64,000 nucleotides of DNA from Psychrobacter sp. PG1 (GCF_014897815.1 NZ_JABUZG010000058.1:62001-126000); one strand, 5' to 3'; counted from the stretch's first letter, positions 29,918 through 39,143 are shown. Notes: generated by a model from the letters alone, not told the origin. Program-made: numbers and translations.

Positions 29918-31609
29918 ATGCAAGAGATAGAGCTAAAGTTTTTGGTACCAGAGTCGCGACTGAAAGGTTTGATGCGCCAAGCACGAGTCAAGTCTTCTGA
30001 GGTGACACAACTGGCTGCCCATTATTATGATACCCCAGACCAACAGCTTGCAGAGGCAGGCATTGGCTTGCGTATCCGTAAAGAAGGCGATGCTTGGGTA
30101 CAGACCATCAAAGCGGGCGGCGATGGCATTGCAGCACGCCTAGAGCATAATGCGGTACTGGATAATGAACAAGTACAAGCGATGCTCGATAATAATACGC
30201 TCATGCCTGATTTAACCATTTATAAAAACACCTCTGTCGCCCCTGCCCTGGCTGAATTTAAGCTAAAAAAACTGGCTAAAAATCTCACACGGTTATATGT
30301 GACCGATGTAGAGCGCACCACACGATTGCTAGTGGATGATAGTGGCAGTGATGGTGATGCAAATAACCATGTCGAGATGGCGTACGATTATGGAGAAATT
30401 ATTCACGGTAATGATGATACTCAGCGTGATGCTATTCAAGAGATTGAGTTTGAGCTGATATCAGGAGATATCGATTTTTTATTTGCAACCGCCAAAACTT
30501 GGTGTAAGCGCTACAAGCTTTGTTTGTCTACGGTGACAAAAGCTGAGCGCGGTGGTTTACTCATCACAGAACAGCAGCATAGTCCAGCTGTCCACGCTGA
30601 CCTTGATCAGCTAAATATCGATAAGAAAATCAGCATGCCTGCCTTTGTGCGCGCAGCGGTACATAACTGTCTGTTGCAAATACTGCCCAATAGCAGCGCT
30701 ATCGTCGCTGGCAGCGAAGACGACGACCATGTATTACAACTATACATTGGTATTGTCCGCTTGCAAGCTGCCCTACAAGCATTTGCCAACTATTCTGACG
30801 AAATCAATCCAGACTGGCTGCCAATACTAAAACAAACAGTCATGTTATTGAATGAATATCGAGAGCTTTCCCATCTTGCCTCACATATAGAGCCTAACTT
30901 ACAGCAGCATGGTGCACCTACTGTCGATTGGGCAACAGATATGGATGCGCTGAAGATTACTCCGAAAGATGCCATCAGTGCCAACGATTTTCAGCTGACT
31001 TTACTTGAGCTGATCGCCTTTACCATGAGCGACCCAAGCCTTGAACCGCAAGCTGATCAACTCGCCATCGATAAACTGGCAAAAACCTTATCCAAACAGC
31101 AGGCAAAGCTTGGCAAGGCAGTACAAGAGCTACAGAGTAAAAAAGACGTTGGCTCAGATAACATTAATATAGAAAGCAATGATTTAAAAGATGATGATTT
31201 ACAAAGTGTTGACTTAGACGATAGTGACTTAGAAAACGTAGAGTCAAAAAGTGACGATATAGAAAATATTGATCTAGACGATAATAATGCAGAGCACGAG
31301 CTGCATGAGCAGTTAACCACCTTACTTTATATCAGTGAGTTTGCTACGCCATTATTAGATAAGAAAAAGTCAAAAAAGAAAAAAACCAAGAAGGAAAGTA
31401 AACGCTGGCTAAAATACTTAGCAAAAGCGCAAAAGACTTTGAATAAATATCATAATCATAAAATGTACCAACAGCGCTATCAGTTAAAATCGAAGACAGA
31501 TAGCAGTGCGTTATATGGCGCTGGGTGGTTTGCAGCCATGCTAGTGAGAGACCTTAAGCGCACAGAAAAACGCTTGGCGAAAGTGACAGACAGCTCTGTA
31601 TTGCGGTAA
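29918..31609 (+). CDS. CYTH-CHAD domain protein (inorganic triphosphatase-like)
   Basis: A 563-residue protein. The CYTH domain at about 1-200 begins with the E-x-E-x-K metal/triphosphate motif (Glu3, Glu5, Lys7), like YgiF, which hydrolyses inorganic triphosphate. The CHAD domain follows from about 235, with polyphosphate-binding His/Arg/Lys residues. It is split by an acidic low-complexity insert (about 407-461, repeats of the DDSDLEN type) and a lysine-rich run KKKSKKKKTKKESKR at about 482-496. CHAD domains bind polyphosphate, and ppk is in this window at 56959-59166. The ATG is preceded by TCGGGAGCCATC. Confidence 0.85.
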   Translation: MQEIELKFLVPESRLKGLMRQARVKSSEVTQLAAHYYDTPDQQLAEAGIGLRIRKEGDAWVQTIKAGGDGIAARLEHNAVLDNEQVQAMLDNNTLMPDLTIYKNTSVAPALAEFKLKKLAKNLTRLYVTDVERTTRLLVDDSGSDGDANNHVEMAYDYGEIIHGNDDTQRDAIQEIEFELISGDIDFLFATAKTWCKRYKLCLSTVTKAERGGLLITEQQHSPAVHADLDQLNIDKKISMPAFVRAAVHNCLLQILPNSSAIVAGSEDDDHVLQLYIGIVRLQAALQAFANYSDEINPDWLPILKQTVMLLNEYRELSHLASHIEPNLQQHGAPTVDWATDMDALKITPKDAISANDFQLTLLELIAFTMSDPSLEPQADQLAIDKLAKTLSKQQAKLGKAVQELQSKKDVGSDNINIESNDLKDDDLQSVDLDDSDLENVESKSDDIENIDLDDNNAEHELHEQLTTLLYISEFATPLLDKKKSKKKKTKKESKRWLKYLAKAQKTLNKYHNHKMYQQRYQLKSKTDSSALYGAGWFAAMLVRDLKRTEKRLAKVTDSSVLR

Positions 31610-31675
31610 AAATACTTATAACAGCATCAATAAAACTTAGAATAAACAATGCTTTAAACAAAATAAGCTCAGAGT

Positions 31676-31713
31676 AAAAAAGACAGCTCACTTTATATGG
31701 GCTGTCTTTTTTT
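31676..31713. terminator. Terminator between the CYTH-CHAD gene and the nitroreductase gene
   Basis: Perfect 12-base arms AAAAAAGACAGC and GCTGTCTTTTTT with a 13-base loop; usable in both directions by these convergent genes. Confidence 0.85.
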
Positions 31714-31855
31714 AAGCGCTTTCTTTGAGGTGCTTTTTTTTGATTGGATGCTTAAACTCAGCCATTTGAAAAACGTAATAATTCAACTGAGTTAAACTTA
31801 ATTCAAAAATTACTATCAATTTTCTACATCTAGCGCGTTTATAAGCTCAAGTGTT

Positions 31856-32470
31856 TTATAAACCTAGCACTTTCATACGCTCACTAACTGGCTGATACGT
31901 TTTCTCGCCAGCAGGCTCAACAATGTTGCCAAATGGCATTTGTGCCACTAATTCCCAACTATCTGGGATAGCATAAGCCTTAGCTGCGTCTTCATCCACA
32001 AGCGGATTGTAGTGCTGTAGGTTGGCACCAACATTTAGAGTACGTAGCTCAGTCCACATCGCATACTGATGCATGGCTGAGGTTTGCTGCGCCCAAACTG
32101 GAAATCTATCTGCATATAACGCAAATTGCTCTTGCAGTGACTGAGTCACGTTTTTATCTTCATAAAACAGCACCGTACCCGCTGCCGCACGGAAGCCATC
32201 TAGCTTTTGCTTAGTACCAGAAAAGTCACCATCGCCGACGGCTGCACGCAGTTTTTCTTCAGCGATGTCCCATAATTTCTGGTGCTCGGCACCAAACAGT
32301 ACGACCAAGCGCGAAGATTGTGAATTAAAAGCAGAAGGCGTATGTAATAAAACACGCTCTGCCATATTCACAATTGCTTGTGGCTCTACTGGCAGCTCAT
32401 TGCCCAAAGCATATATTGACCGGCGTTCATCAAAGGCTTGTTGTAAAGTGGCTAGGGTTTCTTTAGACAT
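31856..32470 (-). CDS. Nitroreductase family protein (Frm2/Hbn1-like)
   Basis: Read from the ATG at 32470 (AGGATAATATCG upstream), the product is 204 residues. It belongs to the nitroreductase superfamily, of the short Frm2/Hbn1-like subgroup. The start FDERRSIYALGNELPV and the HTPSAFNSQSSRLVVLFG block give FMN-binding residues, and NVGANLQHYNPLVDE is the second conserved stretch. It probably reduces nitro compounds or quinones with NAD(P)H as an FMN dimer. The physiological substrate is unknown; it is monocistronic. Confidence 0.85.
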   Translation of the reverse strand: MSKETLATLQQAFDERRSIYALGNELPVEPQAIVNMAERVLLHTPSAFNSQSSRLVVLFGAEHQKLWDIAEEKLRAAVGDGDFSGTKQKLDGFRAAAGTVLFYEDKNVTQSLQEQFALYADRFPVWAQQTSAMHQYAMWTELRTLNVGANLQHYNPLVDEDAAKAYAIPDSWELVAQMPFGNIVEPAGEKTYQPVSERMKVLGL

Positions 32471-32635
32471 CGATATTATCCTTATAATTATCATAAAATA
32501 TAGGTCAAACGAGCCATGCTGGGCATGACAAGTCGATCATTCATAAGCAAGCTATTATATCAATATACTAAATAATATCTAGACTCTATAAAGTTTTATT
32601 TATCAATTACTCTATGAAGTTATTCTGTTTTACTT

Positions 32636-32688
32636 AGGGCATGTCCTGAGCCTGAACGAAAGTACCTAAATGGGCTAAGAATGGTTAA
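32636..32688. mobile_element. Degraded partial copy of the MITE-like element
   Basis: TAGGGCATGTCCT followed by CTAAATGGGCTAAGAATGG matches the inverted right half of the element at 17720-17893 (TAGGGCGTGCCCT ... CTAAATGGGCTAAAAATGG), with the spacing between the two blocks conserved. Similarity stops exactly at the TAA stop codon of the adjacent minus-strand gene, suggesting an insertion junction there. The other half is missing. Confidence 0.55.
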
Positions 32689-33224
32689 TGAGCAACAATC
32701 GTCACCGATATGCCCTCTGCAATTTGGTCGAACAATTCAATAATATCCTCATTACGCATACGTATACAACCATGCGAGAGTGGCACACCCATCGGTTCAC
32801 TGTCTGGCGTACCATGAATGTAGATATAACGCTGATAAGTATCGCAGCCACCTTGACTATTACTGCCTTTATTAAAGCCCTTTTCCACACCACTTAGCCA
32901 AAGAATACGGCTTAATATCCAATCGCGTTCAGGATGTCGTTCACCAAGCTCAGCACTATATCTCTCGCCCGTAGGGACGCGTCCGATGAACACGGCATTT
33001 ATGGGTTCATTTGCGCCAATTTTTTTGGCGATAAAGTGTTTGCCAAGAGGTGTACAGCCGCTATCTTGCTGACTGCCAATGCCATTTTTAGCAGTAGACA
33101 CCGTATATTGAGTAATTTCTTTATCGTGTTGGTAGAGCGTTAATGTTTGCTTAGCAATATTGACCACCAACTGCACATCAGAACTTTCGTTAAATTGTTC
33201 GTTATAGCTTTCGTTATTTTTCAT
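32685..33224 (-). CDS. elsL: YkuD-domain protein without signal peptide, ElsL-like L,D-carboxypeptidase
   Basis: A 179-residue YkuD-domain protein. The catalytic motif is complete: His137 in YIHGTP, and His151/Cys153 in SHGCIRM. The N-terminus is hydrophilic (MKNNESYNEQFNESSD) with no signal peptide or membrane helix, so the enzyme should be cytosolic. That matches ElsL of Acinetobacter baumannii, a cytosolic L,D-carboxypeptidase that trims tetrapeptides in peptidoglycan recycling, rather than a periplasmic cross-linking L,D-transpeptidase. The symbol is by analogy. Its stop codon lies at the edge of a MITE fragment. Confidence 0.75.
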   Translation of the reverse strand: MKNNESYNEQFNESSDVQLVVNIAKQTLTLYQHDKEITQYTVSTAKNGIGSQQDSGCTPLGKHFIAKKIGANEPINAVFIGRVPTGERYSAELGERHPERDWILSRILWLSGVEKGFNKGSNSQGGCDTYQRYIYIHGTPDSEPMGVPLSHGCIRMRNEDIIELFDQIAEGISVTIVAH

Positions 33225-33370
33225 AGAATGTTTCCAACGGTCATTTACCCAATAGATATCATTATTGACCGCGTGATAAGTAAGTGGATTGATTTTTTCT
33301 ATTATTAGGGGATTGTATCAAGGCTTTTGGCACCGTAATATAGGGGCACACTTTTTGATGCTAGCAGATT

Positions 33371-34669
33371 ATGACGACTATTTCACCGACACGTGTGTCG
33401 ATGTATGATTTTCTCTATCAAGATACCAAGCCAATGGTATCTTTATTGGCAGATGCCGCCAAGCTTTCATTACCACAAGCTCGATTGGCAATGGATGCCA
33501 GCTTACAAGCCATTATCAGTGCCTTGCTTGCTTACCAGCAGCATAACGACGGACAAGCTGTAAGCAAAAAGCTATTTAGTCGCAGCGCTGTTAAAGAGCT
33601 ACGCCAATATAATTCCATGAATTTTTCGACCATGAATGCGACGTTATATCATCGCCATGAAGCGGCGGATGCGATATTTTATGATAATGCTCGCGTGATT
33701 AAAGCGAGTGACTATATTGCTCAGCAGATTGACGCAACAACGCAGCAAGTACAGATACTCCTCACATCTCTATGCATGATTGTCTTACGTGAACTGGCTA
33801 TTTTAGCTGACTATAGCCAACTTGATAACGACGAGATGGATAAGTGGTTCGCTTTACAGCCACAGTTTTTATCAGCTGCTCGCTTTGCCATCAATGAGCC
33901 AGCGTCTGTCTCTGTTAAATTGAATAAGGTAAATGCAGATAACAGTCTAGTCGCAGCATCAGAGGTCAATTTAGACTCGACAGTAAAAACAAAAGCAGCA
34001 GCTGAATCCGACAACAATCCTAATACAGAACGTGCCTTATTAAGTGCAGAGCAGCTCGCTGACACCCCACCAGCGTTCAACCCTTACTGGCATGAGTTAA
34101 CGACTTTCAAACCTGAACGTCATGAGCCTGTGCAAGATATGCAGTTGGCAACTGGCAATTATTTAAAAGCCATTGGACGCTCACCTGATAACCTGCAGCA
34201 AGGTCGCCATAACGACATGCTAGTCTTTACAGAAATGCAAGCCATTGCCTTGCCACACCAACGCTGGCTATTACAGCTCGCTAAAATCTCAGATATCTAT
34301 CTCAGTCGTAATCGCCTACGTATTACCTCCGAACCTGCCAGTGCACCCAAACCGCCTTTGGTAAGCTTGGGTCTAATTGGTGGTAATAACGATAATACAC
34401 CGACTACCACCAGCGAAAAGCCCATTGAATACGAGGCATCAATACCCCTCTGGAAAAATCCGGTTATCCTGATTATTATTGCTGTGATCGGGGTGCTTGG
34501 CGGGCTTGCAGCGCTCAAGTATCAAAGCCAAAAATCTGACGGTGTGTTACTGACGTCAGAAGAGGTCATAGAACAAGATATTATCGAAGAACGTCAACAG
34601 CAGGATGTGGCTATTGTCATGGTTGACGATGATGAGCCTGATGACAAAGAAACAAAAGCGGCTCAATGA
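33371..34669 (+). CDS. Unrecognised protein with C-terminal membrane anchor
   Basis: A 432-residue protein I cannot assign. The first 130 residues are helical, faintly resembling DUF937 (LSLPQARLAMDASLQAIISAL). A charged, low-complexity linker covers about 190-240. A single membrane helix (PVILIIIAVIGVLGGLAAL) sits at about 360-378, followed by a highly acidic tail of about 50 residues (EEVIEQDIIEERQ, then DDDEPDDKE). With no signal peptide, the bulk is probably cytosolic and tail-anchored. It is divergent from the elsL-like gene with 146 bases between, so they may share regulation. Confidence 0.6.
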   Translation: MTTISPTRVSMYDFLYQDTKPMVSLLADAAKLSLPQARLAMDASLQAIISALLAYQQHNDGQAVSKKLFSRSAVKELRQYNSMNFSTMNATLYHRHEAADAIFYDNARVIKASDYIAQQIDATTQQVQILLTSLCMIVLRELAILADYSQLDNDEMDKWFALQPQFLSAARFAINEPASVSVKLNKVNADNSLVAASEVNLDSTVKTKAAAESDNNPNTERALLSAEQLADTPPAFNPYWHELTTFKPERHEPVQDMQLATGNYLKAIGRSPDNLQQGRHNDMLVFTEMQAIALPHQRWLLQLAKISDIYLSRNRLRITSEPASAPKPPLVSLGLIGGNNDNTPTTTSEKPIEYEASIPLWKNPVILIIIAVIGVLGGLAALKYQSQKSDGVLLTSEEVIEQDIIEERQQQDVAIVMVDDDEPDDKETKAAQ

Positions 34670-34743
34670 TAAATAAAAGCTCTGAGGACAGAACTTCTTA
34701 ATTAGCAAAAAATCATTGAACAAACCTTCAAGAAATCCACAAA

Positions 34744-34771
34744 AAAAGGCGCTATTCATATAGCGCCTTTT
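34744..34771. terminator. Bidirectional terminator upstream of the argG 3' end
   Basis: Perfect 12-base arms AAAAGGCGCTAT and ATAGCGCCTTTT with a four-base loop, between two convergent genes. Confidence 0.85.
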
Positions 34772-34823
34772 CTATTCATATTTTTTATTCATGCTTTATC
34801 TAGCACAGTCTATTAAGACCGGC

Positions 34824-36062
34824 TTACTTCGATAAATCACGACCACGGCTCGCTTCAATCGCCAAACGTAGACCATTCAGACGGATGAAACCTTCTGCAT
34901 CTTTTTGATCGTAAGCACCCGCATCATCTTCAAAAGTCGCAATTTTTTCATCAAACAACGAATCATCTGACTTACGACCGACGACGCTCACAGCACCTTT
35001 GTATAACTTCACACGTACTGTGCCATTGACATATTCTTGTGACTTGTCAATCAATGCTTGTAGCATCATACGCTCAGGACTGAACCAATAACCGTTGTAG
35101 ATAGTTTTAGCGTAGCGTGGCATCAGCTCATCTTTTAAATGCGCCGCTTCACGATCGAGTGTCAATGACTCAATACCGCGATGCGCTTTTAGCATAATGG
35201 TACCCGCTGGCGTCTCATAGCATCCGCGTGATTTCATGCCAACATAACGGTTTTCTACGATATCTAGGCGTCCGATACCATGCTGACCGCCAATCTTATT
35301 TAACTTAATCATGACTTCGTACGGCTTAAGTGCTTCACCATCGATGGCAACGATGTCACCTTTTTCGTACTCTAATTCTAAGTATTGAGCTTCGTCAGGT
35401 GCTTCTTCTGGGCTCACTGACCAGCGCCACATATCATCTTCTGCTTCGGCGTAAGGGTCTTCTAAAATACCGCCTTCATAAGAGATGTGTAGTAAGTTGG
35501 CGTCCATTGAGTACGGAGATTTTTTCTTATTACCTGCATAATCAATCGCAATGTTATGCTCTTTGGCATATTCCATCAAGCTCTCACGGCTCGATAAATC
35601 CCACTCACGCCATGGGGCAATGGTGACCACGTCAGGCGATAAAGCAACGGCGCCAAGCTCAAAACGGACTTGGTCATTCCCTTTACCAGTCGCGCCATGA
35701 CTGATCGCATCGGCGTTGTGTTCTTTAGCAATCTCAACTAAGCGCTTGGCAATTAACGGACGCGCGATAGAAGTCCCTAGCAGATACTCGCCTTCATAGA
35801 TAGCGTTAGCGCGGAACATCGGGAATACATAATCACGGGCGAACTCTTCACGTAAGTCTTCAATATGGATATGTTTGATGCCCATGGCTTCGGCTTTGGC
35901 GCGTGCTGGCTCAACTTCTTCGCCTTGACCGATATCAGCAGTAAAGGTAATCACTTCTGCATCATAGGTTTCTTGCAGCCATTTAGCGATGATGGAGGTA
36001 TCAAGACCACCTGAATAGGCCAAGACGATTTTATTAATATTTTTTGGATCAAGTTGAGCCAT
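34824..36062 (-). CDS. argG: Argininosuccinate synthase
   Basis: A 412-residue enzyme joining citrulline and aspartate with ATP, the next-to-last step of arginine synthesis. The ATP-binding loop AYSGGLDTS is at residues 15-23, with further signatures [19 protein letters not shown] ([15 protein letters not shown]) and [17 protein letters not shown]. Length fits the family. It is monocistronic; the divergent pyrC gene starts 327 bases away. Confidence 0.95.
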   Translation of the reverse strand: MAQLDPKNINKIVLAYSGGLDTSIIAKWLQETYDAEVITFTADIGQGEEVEPARAKAEAMGIKHIHIEDLREEFARDYVFPMFRANAIYEGEYLLGTSIARPLIAKRLVEIAKEHNADAISHGATGKGNDQVRFELGAVALSPDVVTIAPWREWDLSSRESLMEYAKEHNIAIDYAGNKKKSPYSMDANLLHISYEGGILEDPYAEAEDDMWRWSVSPEEAPDEAQYLELEYEKGDIVAIDGEALKPYEVMIKLNKIGGQHGIGRLDIVENRYVGMKSRGCYETPAGTIMLKAHRGIESLTLDREAAHLKDELMPRYAKTIYNGYWFSPERMMLQALIDKSQEYVNGTVRVKLYKGAVSVVGRKSDDSLFDEKIATFEDDAGAYDQKDAEGFIRLNGLRLAIEASRGRDLSK

Positions 36063-36300
36063 GAAGAACTCCTATTGTGAGCATTTAGTGTTAGGAAAAG
36101 CGCTAATATTCAATCAAAAGATAAATTACTTGCTCAGTGTACATCATATTTACTATAGGCAAAAGTGCAACTGCCCCATGGCATAAGCTTTTGATTTAAA
36201 TTTTGGGTCAATAAATTTCAATTATTCACATGTAGGTGACAGCTGATTGCCGCAAATTAAAAAACAACCCATGTATTATGTACAGATATTTAGCCGCATA

Positions 36301-36329
36301 TTTAGTCAAGTAGGCAAATCTGTTATGAT
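36301..36329 (+). promoter_or_regulatory. Candidate extended -10 promoter of pyrC
   Basis: TGTTATGAT (extended -10, 36321-36329) lies 17 bases after TTTAGT (36301-36306), about 60 bases before pyrC. It is the best match in the 327-base argG-pyrC spacer, in which I see nothing else. Confidence 0.4.
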
Positions 36330-36389
36330 AGCGGTACAGTATCCCTTCCTTTTATTTCCGTATATGACGATATAGAGCGCGACGACATT

Positions 36390-37460
36390 ATGACTGATTC
36401 GATTAGAGAATTGACCATCCTTCAGCCAGACGATTGGCATATCCATTTGCGTGATGGCAAAGCATTGAGCACGACTGTATCGCACGCAGCAAACAGCTTT
36501 AACCGTGTCATATGTATGCCAAACTTAGTGCCTCCTGTTAAGAACACTGACGATGCGCGTGCCTATCGCGACCGTATCATGGCGCACTTAGTAGCCAGTG
36601 AGCTGAGTACTGAGCGCAAAACTGCATTCGATCCACGTATGACTTTATATCTCACTGACAAAACCACTGCCCAAGATATCGAGATGGCAGCAAAATCAGG
36701 TATCGTCCAAGCGGTCAAGCTTTATCCTGCTGGCGCGACTACCAATTCGGCTGATGGCGTCACCAATATTAACGCCTGTGTCGATGTTTTTGAAGCATTA
36801 GAAAAGTACAACCTACCACTGTTGATACATGGCGAAGTGACGCAAGATCATGTAGATATCTTTGACCGTGAGAAGCGCTTTTTAGACGAAGTATTGGCAC
36901 AAATCATTGTCAAATTCCCTACATTAAAGATTGTCGTCGAGCATATTACCACCAGTGATGCGGCAGACTTTGTCTTAGCACAAGGCAATCACATTGCCGC
37001 CACTATCACTCCGCAGCATTTAATGTTTAACCGCAATCATCTATTGGTTGGCGGTATCAAGCCACATTTTTATTGCTTGCCTATTTTGAAGCGTGAAAGC
37101 CATCAAAGAGTATTATTAGATGTGGCAACCAGTGGCAATCCCAAGTTTTTCTTAGGCACGGACTCAGCTCCACATGCGACGGATAAAAAAGAAGCCGCTT
37201 GTGGCTGTGCTGGCTGCTATAGCGCCGCAACTGCCTTGCCATTGTATGCCACTGCTTTCGATAGCGTGGGGAAAATAGACAAGTTAGAAGGCTTCGCCAG
37301 TCGTTTTGGTGCTCAGTTCTATGGACTGCCAGTCAATGAAAGCACGATTACGCTTGTCAATACACCTATGCAAGTGCCAGCAGCCTATCCTTACTTTGAT
37401 GGCTCATCATTGACCCCGCTTATGGCAGGCGAGACACTGCCTTGGTCTATCAAAGCATAA
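36390..37460 (+). CDS. pyrC: Dihydroorotase
   Basis: A 356-residue class II dihydroorotase that closes carbamoyl-aspartate to dihydroorotate in pyrimidine synthesis. Zinc ligands His17 and His19 are in DWHIHLRDG, and the carboxylated Lys110 is in AVKLYPAG. Further motifs are [16 protein letters not shown] and GTDSAPHA with the catalytic Asp. Length and order match E. coli PyrC. It is separated from rnt by 171 bases. Confidence 0.95.
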   Translation: MTDSIRELTILQPDDWHIHLRDGKALSTTVSHAANSFNRVICMPNLVPPVKNTDDARAYRDRIMAHLVASELSTERKTAFDPRMTLYLTDKTTAQDIEMAAKSGIVQAVKLYPAGATTNSADGVTNINACVDVFEALEKYNLPLLIHGEVTQDHVDIFDREKRFLDEVLAQIIVKFPTLKIVVEHITTSDAADFVLAQGNHIAATITPQHLMFNRNHLLVGGIKPHFYCLPILKRESHQRVLLDVATSGNPKFFLGTDSAPHATDKKEAACGCAGCYSAATALPLYATAFDSVGKIDKLEGFASRFGAQFYGLPVNESTITLVNTPMQVPAAYPYFDGSSLTPLMAGETLPWSIKA

Positions 37461-37631
37461 AACGCACTAAGCAAAACCATCTGTATTCTATTTTAACTTG
37501 AGAAGTTTAACCCTATGATAAGAATGACATCTGCTAACCAGCGGTGTGATTTGTATCATAGGTTATTTATTTTTCATTTAATGTCTTAATTCAATATAAC
37601 AATACGACTGATAAAAGCGATTTAACCAGAT

Positions 37632-38411
37632 ATGACCACTCCAAACGATGCCGCCTTACCTAACGAAAACCCATCAAACCCTATAGATAATAGCATTAAG
37701 CGCCCAGCAAATACTTACACAGAAGATACCGCAGCAGACGAGCTAGCACCCATGCGTCTAAAAGACCGATTTCGTAAGTTTCTGCCTGTCGTCGTTGATG
37801 TGGAAACTGCTGGCTTTAATGCGCAAACCGATGCTTTACTAGAGATTGCCTGCATTCCTGTACTACTGAATGAGCAAGGTGTGTTTTATCCTGGGGAAGC
37901 ATTCAATGCTCATATCGAACCCTTTGAAGGCGCGAATCTTGAGCCAAGTGCCCTTGCCTTCACTGGCATTGATCCCAACAATCCAATGCGTAAAGCCATT
38001 GCCGAAGACGAGAAAACAGCACTACGCCGTATCTTTAAGGGGTTAAAAGAAGTACGCCGTACTGAAGACTGCCGCCAGTGCGTCTTAATCGGGCACAACG
38101 CCCATTTTGACTTAGCGTTTTTGAATGCGGCAGTGCTGCGTACCAATAACAAAAGTCACAACCCGTTTCATAACTTTTCAGTTTTTGACACAGTGACCTT
38201 ATCTGCGCTGGCATTTGGTCAGACAGTACTAGCACGGGCTTGTAAGGCAGCAGGGCTTGATTTTGATGGCAATGATGCGCATTCTGCCCTATACGATACA
38301 CAAAAGACCGCTGAGCTGTTTTGCCATATCCTAAACCATTATCCTATGCTGGCTAATGCGATGCATACTGAAGAAAATAAAGAGGATTCGACTGAGAGTA
38401 GTCACAAATAA
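37632..38411 (+). CDS. rnt: Ribonuclease T
   Basis: A 259-residue DEDDh exonuclease. The Exo I motif VVDVETAGF has Asp56 and Glu58; GHNAHFDLAF is Exo II; HSALYDTQKTAELF is Exo III with the His. RNase T trims tRNA and 5S rRNA 3' ends. E. coli RNase T has 215 residues, so about 40 hydrophilic N-terminal residues here are extra; ATG at 37752 is an alternative start that restores the usual length. A tRNA gene lies 550 bases downstream. Confidence 0.9.
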   Translation: MTTPNDAALPNENPSNPIDNSIKRPANTYTEDTAADELAPMRLKDRFRKFLPVVVDVETAGFNAQTDALLEIACIPVLLNEQGVFYPGEAFNAHIEPFEGANLEPSALAFTGIDPNNPMRKAIAEDEKTALRRIFKGLKEVRRTEDCRQCVLIGHNAHFDLAFLNAAVLRTNNKSHNPFHNFSVFDTVTLSALAFGQTVLARACKAAGLDFDGNDAHSALYDTQKTAELFCHILNHYPMLANAMHTEENKEDSTESSHK

Positions 38412-38656
38412 TCCATTTATCACATATCCTATATTGCCAACTACCCATAATAGTGCTATTTGTAATACTTGATGACTTTAACATCTTGGTTTTACAATCA
38501 ATAGGGATATGATTGATATCACAATAAATCAGCCACTTGTCTAACCGTTGAATATCATATTGTGTAAAACAATTCAAAAGCCAGACAAGCTGCTGTAATT
38601 ACTCACATTAGAACGTCTCGTTATATCCTATAGATGGTTTAAGTTGCCCACATTGT

Positions 38657-38687
38657 CTCGATAGCCAGTACGATTCATGCTATCGAG
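38657..38687 (+). promoter_or_regulatory. Hairpin just upstream of the small membrane protein ribosome binding site
   Basis: Arms CTCGATAGC and GCTATCGAG are perfect around a 13-base loop and lie about eight bases before AGGAGG. The structure could affect translation or mark a terminator for upstream transcripts. The preceding spacer (38412 onwards) shows nothing else certain. Confidence 0.45.
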
Positions 38688-38709
38688 GCGTAATAGGAGG
38701 GACTCTATT

Positions 38710-38907
38710 ATGGATCCACAGCTTAAGTTATGGGGAACCATCCTCGGTTATATGCTGCTCGCATTGACTATTAGTGCTTGTACTTCTCTATGGATTCGCT
38801 ATCATTTGAAGCGTAATGACTTACATCCTCGCCGTGCGATCAAAAAAAGATACTTAATTTTAAAAAGAAGAAGAAAAAGGCTTGACAGCAAGCGCAGACG
38901 CTATTAG
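38710..38907 (+). CDS. Small basic single-pass membrane protein
   Basis: A 65-residue protein translated from the ATG at 38710 behind an unusually strong AGGAGG nine bases upstream. One membrane helix (about 8-29, LWGTILGYMLLALTISACTSLW) is followed by an extremely basic tail (RRAIKKRYLILKRRRKRLD, then SKRRRY), expected to lie in the cytoplasm and contact nucleic acid or lipid head groups. I do not recognise a family. The tRNA-Glu promoter lies inside its 3' end. Confidence 0.65.
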   Translation: MDPQLKLWGTILGYMLLALTISACTSLWIRYHLKRNDLHPRRAIKKRYLILKRRRKRLDSKRRRY

Positions 38908-38910
38908 AAT
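38882..38910 (+). promoter_or_regulatory. sigma70 promoter of tRNA-Glu inside a coding sequence
   Basis: A consensus TTGACA (38882-38887), 17-base spacer and TAGAAT (38905-38910) lie over the last codons and stop of the small membrane protein gene. Transcription would start near 38917, 44 bases before the tRNA. Confidence 0.65.
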
Positions 38911-38916
38911 ACGCAC

Positions 38917-38949
38917 CACTTCAGCATAAAGGTGAAAGCAGCTGAGGTG
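38917..38949 (+). promoter_or_regulatory. Hairpin in the tRNA-Glu leader
   Basis: CACTTCAGC and GCTGAGGTG pair at nine positions with one G-T wobble around a 15-base loop. It sits at the predicted transcript start, so it may shape the 5' leader removed by RNase P. Confidence 0.4.
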
Positions 38950-38960
38950 TTGTGTTACTA

Positions 38961-39036
38961 GTCCCCATCGTCTAGAGGCCTAGGACACCGCCCTTTCACG
39001 GCGGTAACGGGGGTTCGAATCCCCCTGGGGACGCCA
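38961..39036 (+). tRNA. tRNA-Glu (anticodon TTC)
   Basis: A full cloverleaf can be folded: acceptor arms GTCCCCA/TGGGGAC, anticodon stem CCGCC/GGCGG with loop CTTTCAC (anticodon TTC at 38995-38997), T arm GGGGG-TTCGAAT-CCCCC, and an encoded CCA end at 39034-39036. Confidence 0.97.
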
Positions 39037-39109
39037 CTATTTGGCGTCACTTATTAGCAAGTTTGCTGCAAAGCATCTGATAAGACTAATAAGCGTACCA
39101 CCAAAAAGC

Positions 39110-39143
39110 CTAATTACATAATATTGTGATTGGGCTTTTTTTA
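39110..39143 (+). terminator. Terminator after tRNA-Glu
   Basis: AAAAAGCC-AAT and ATT-GGGCTTTTTT arms form an imperfect stem followed by a T run, about 75 bases past the tRNA. The rest of the gap to 39419 shows no feature I can support. Confidence 0.7.

Noticed and set aside
36133..36150. Third copy of the interspersed repeat (GCTCAGTGTA upstream of argG)
   Set aside because: Only the ten-base core matches; the flanks do not align with the other two copies.
38353..38577. 74-codon minus-strand frame past rnt
   Set aside because: No ribosome binding site, overlaps the rnt end antisense, Ile/Tyr/Cys-rich composition typical of AT-rich noncoding DNA.
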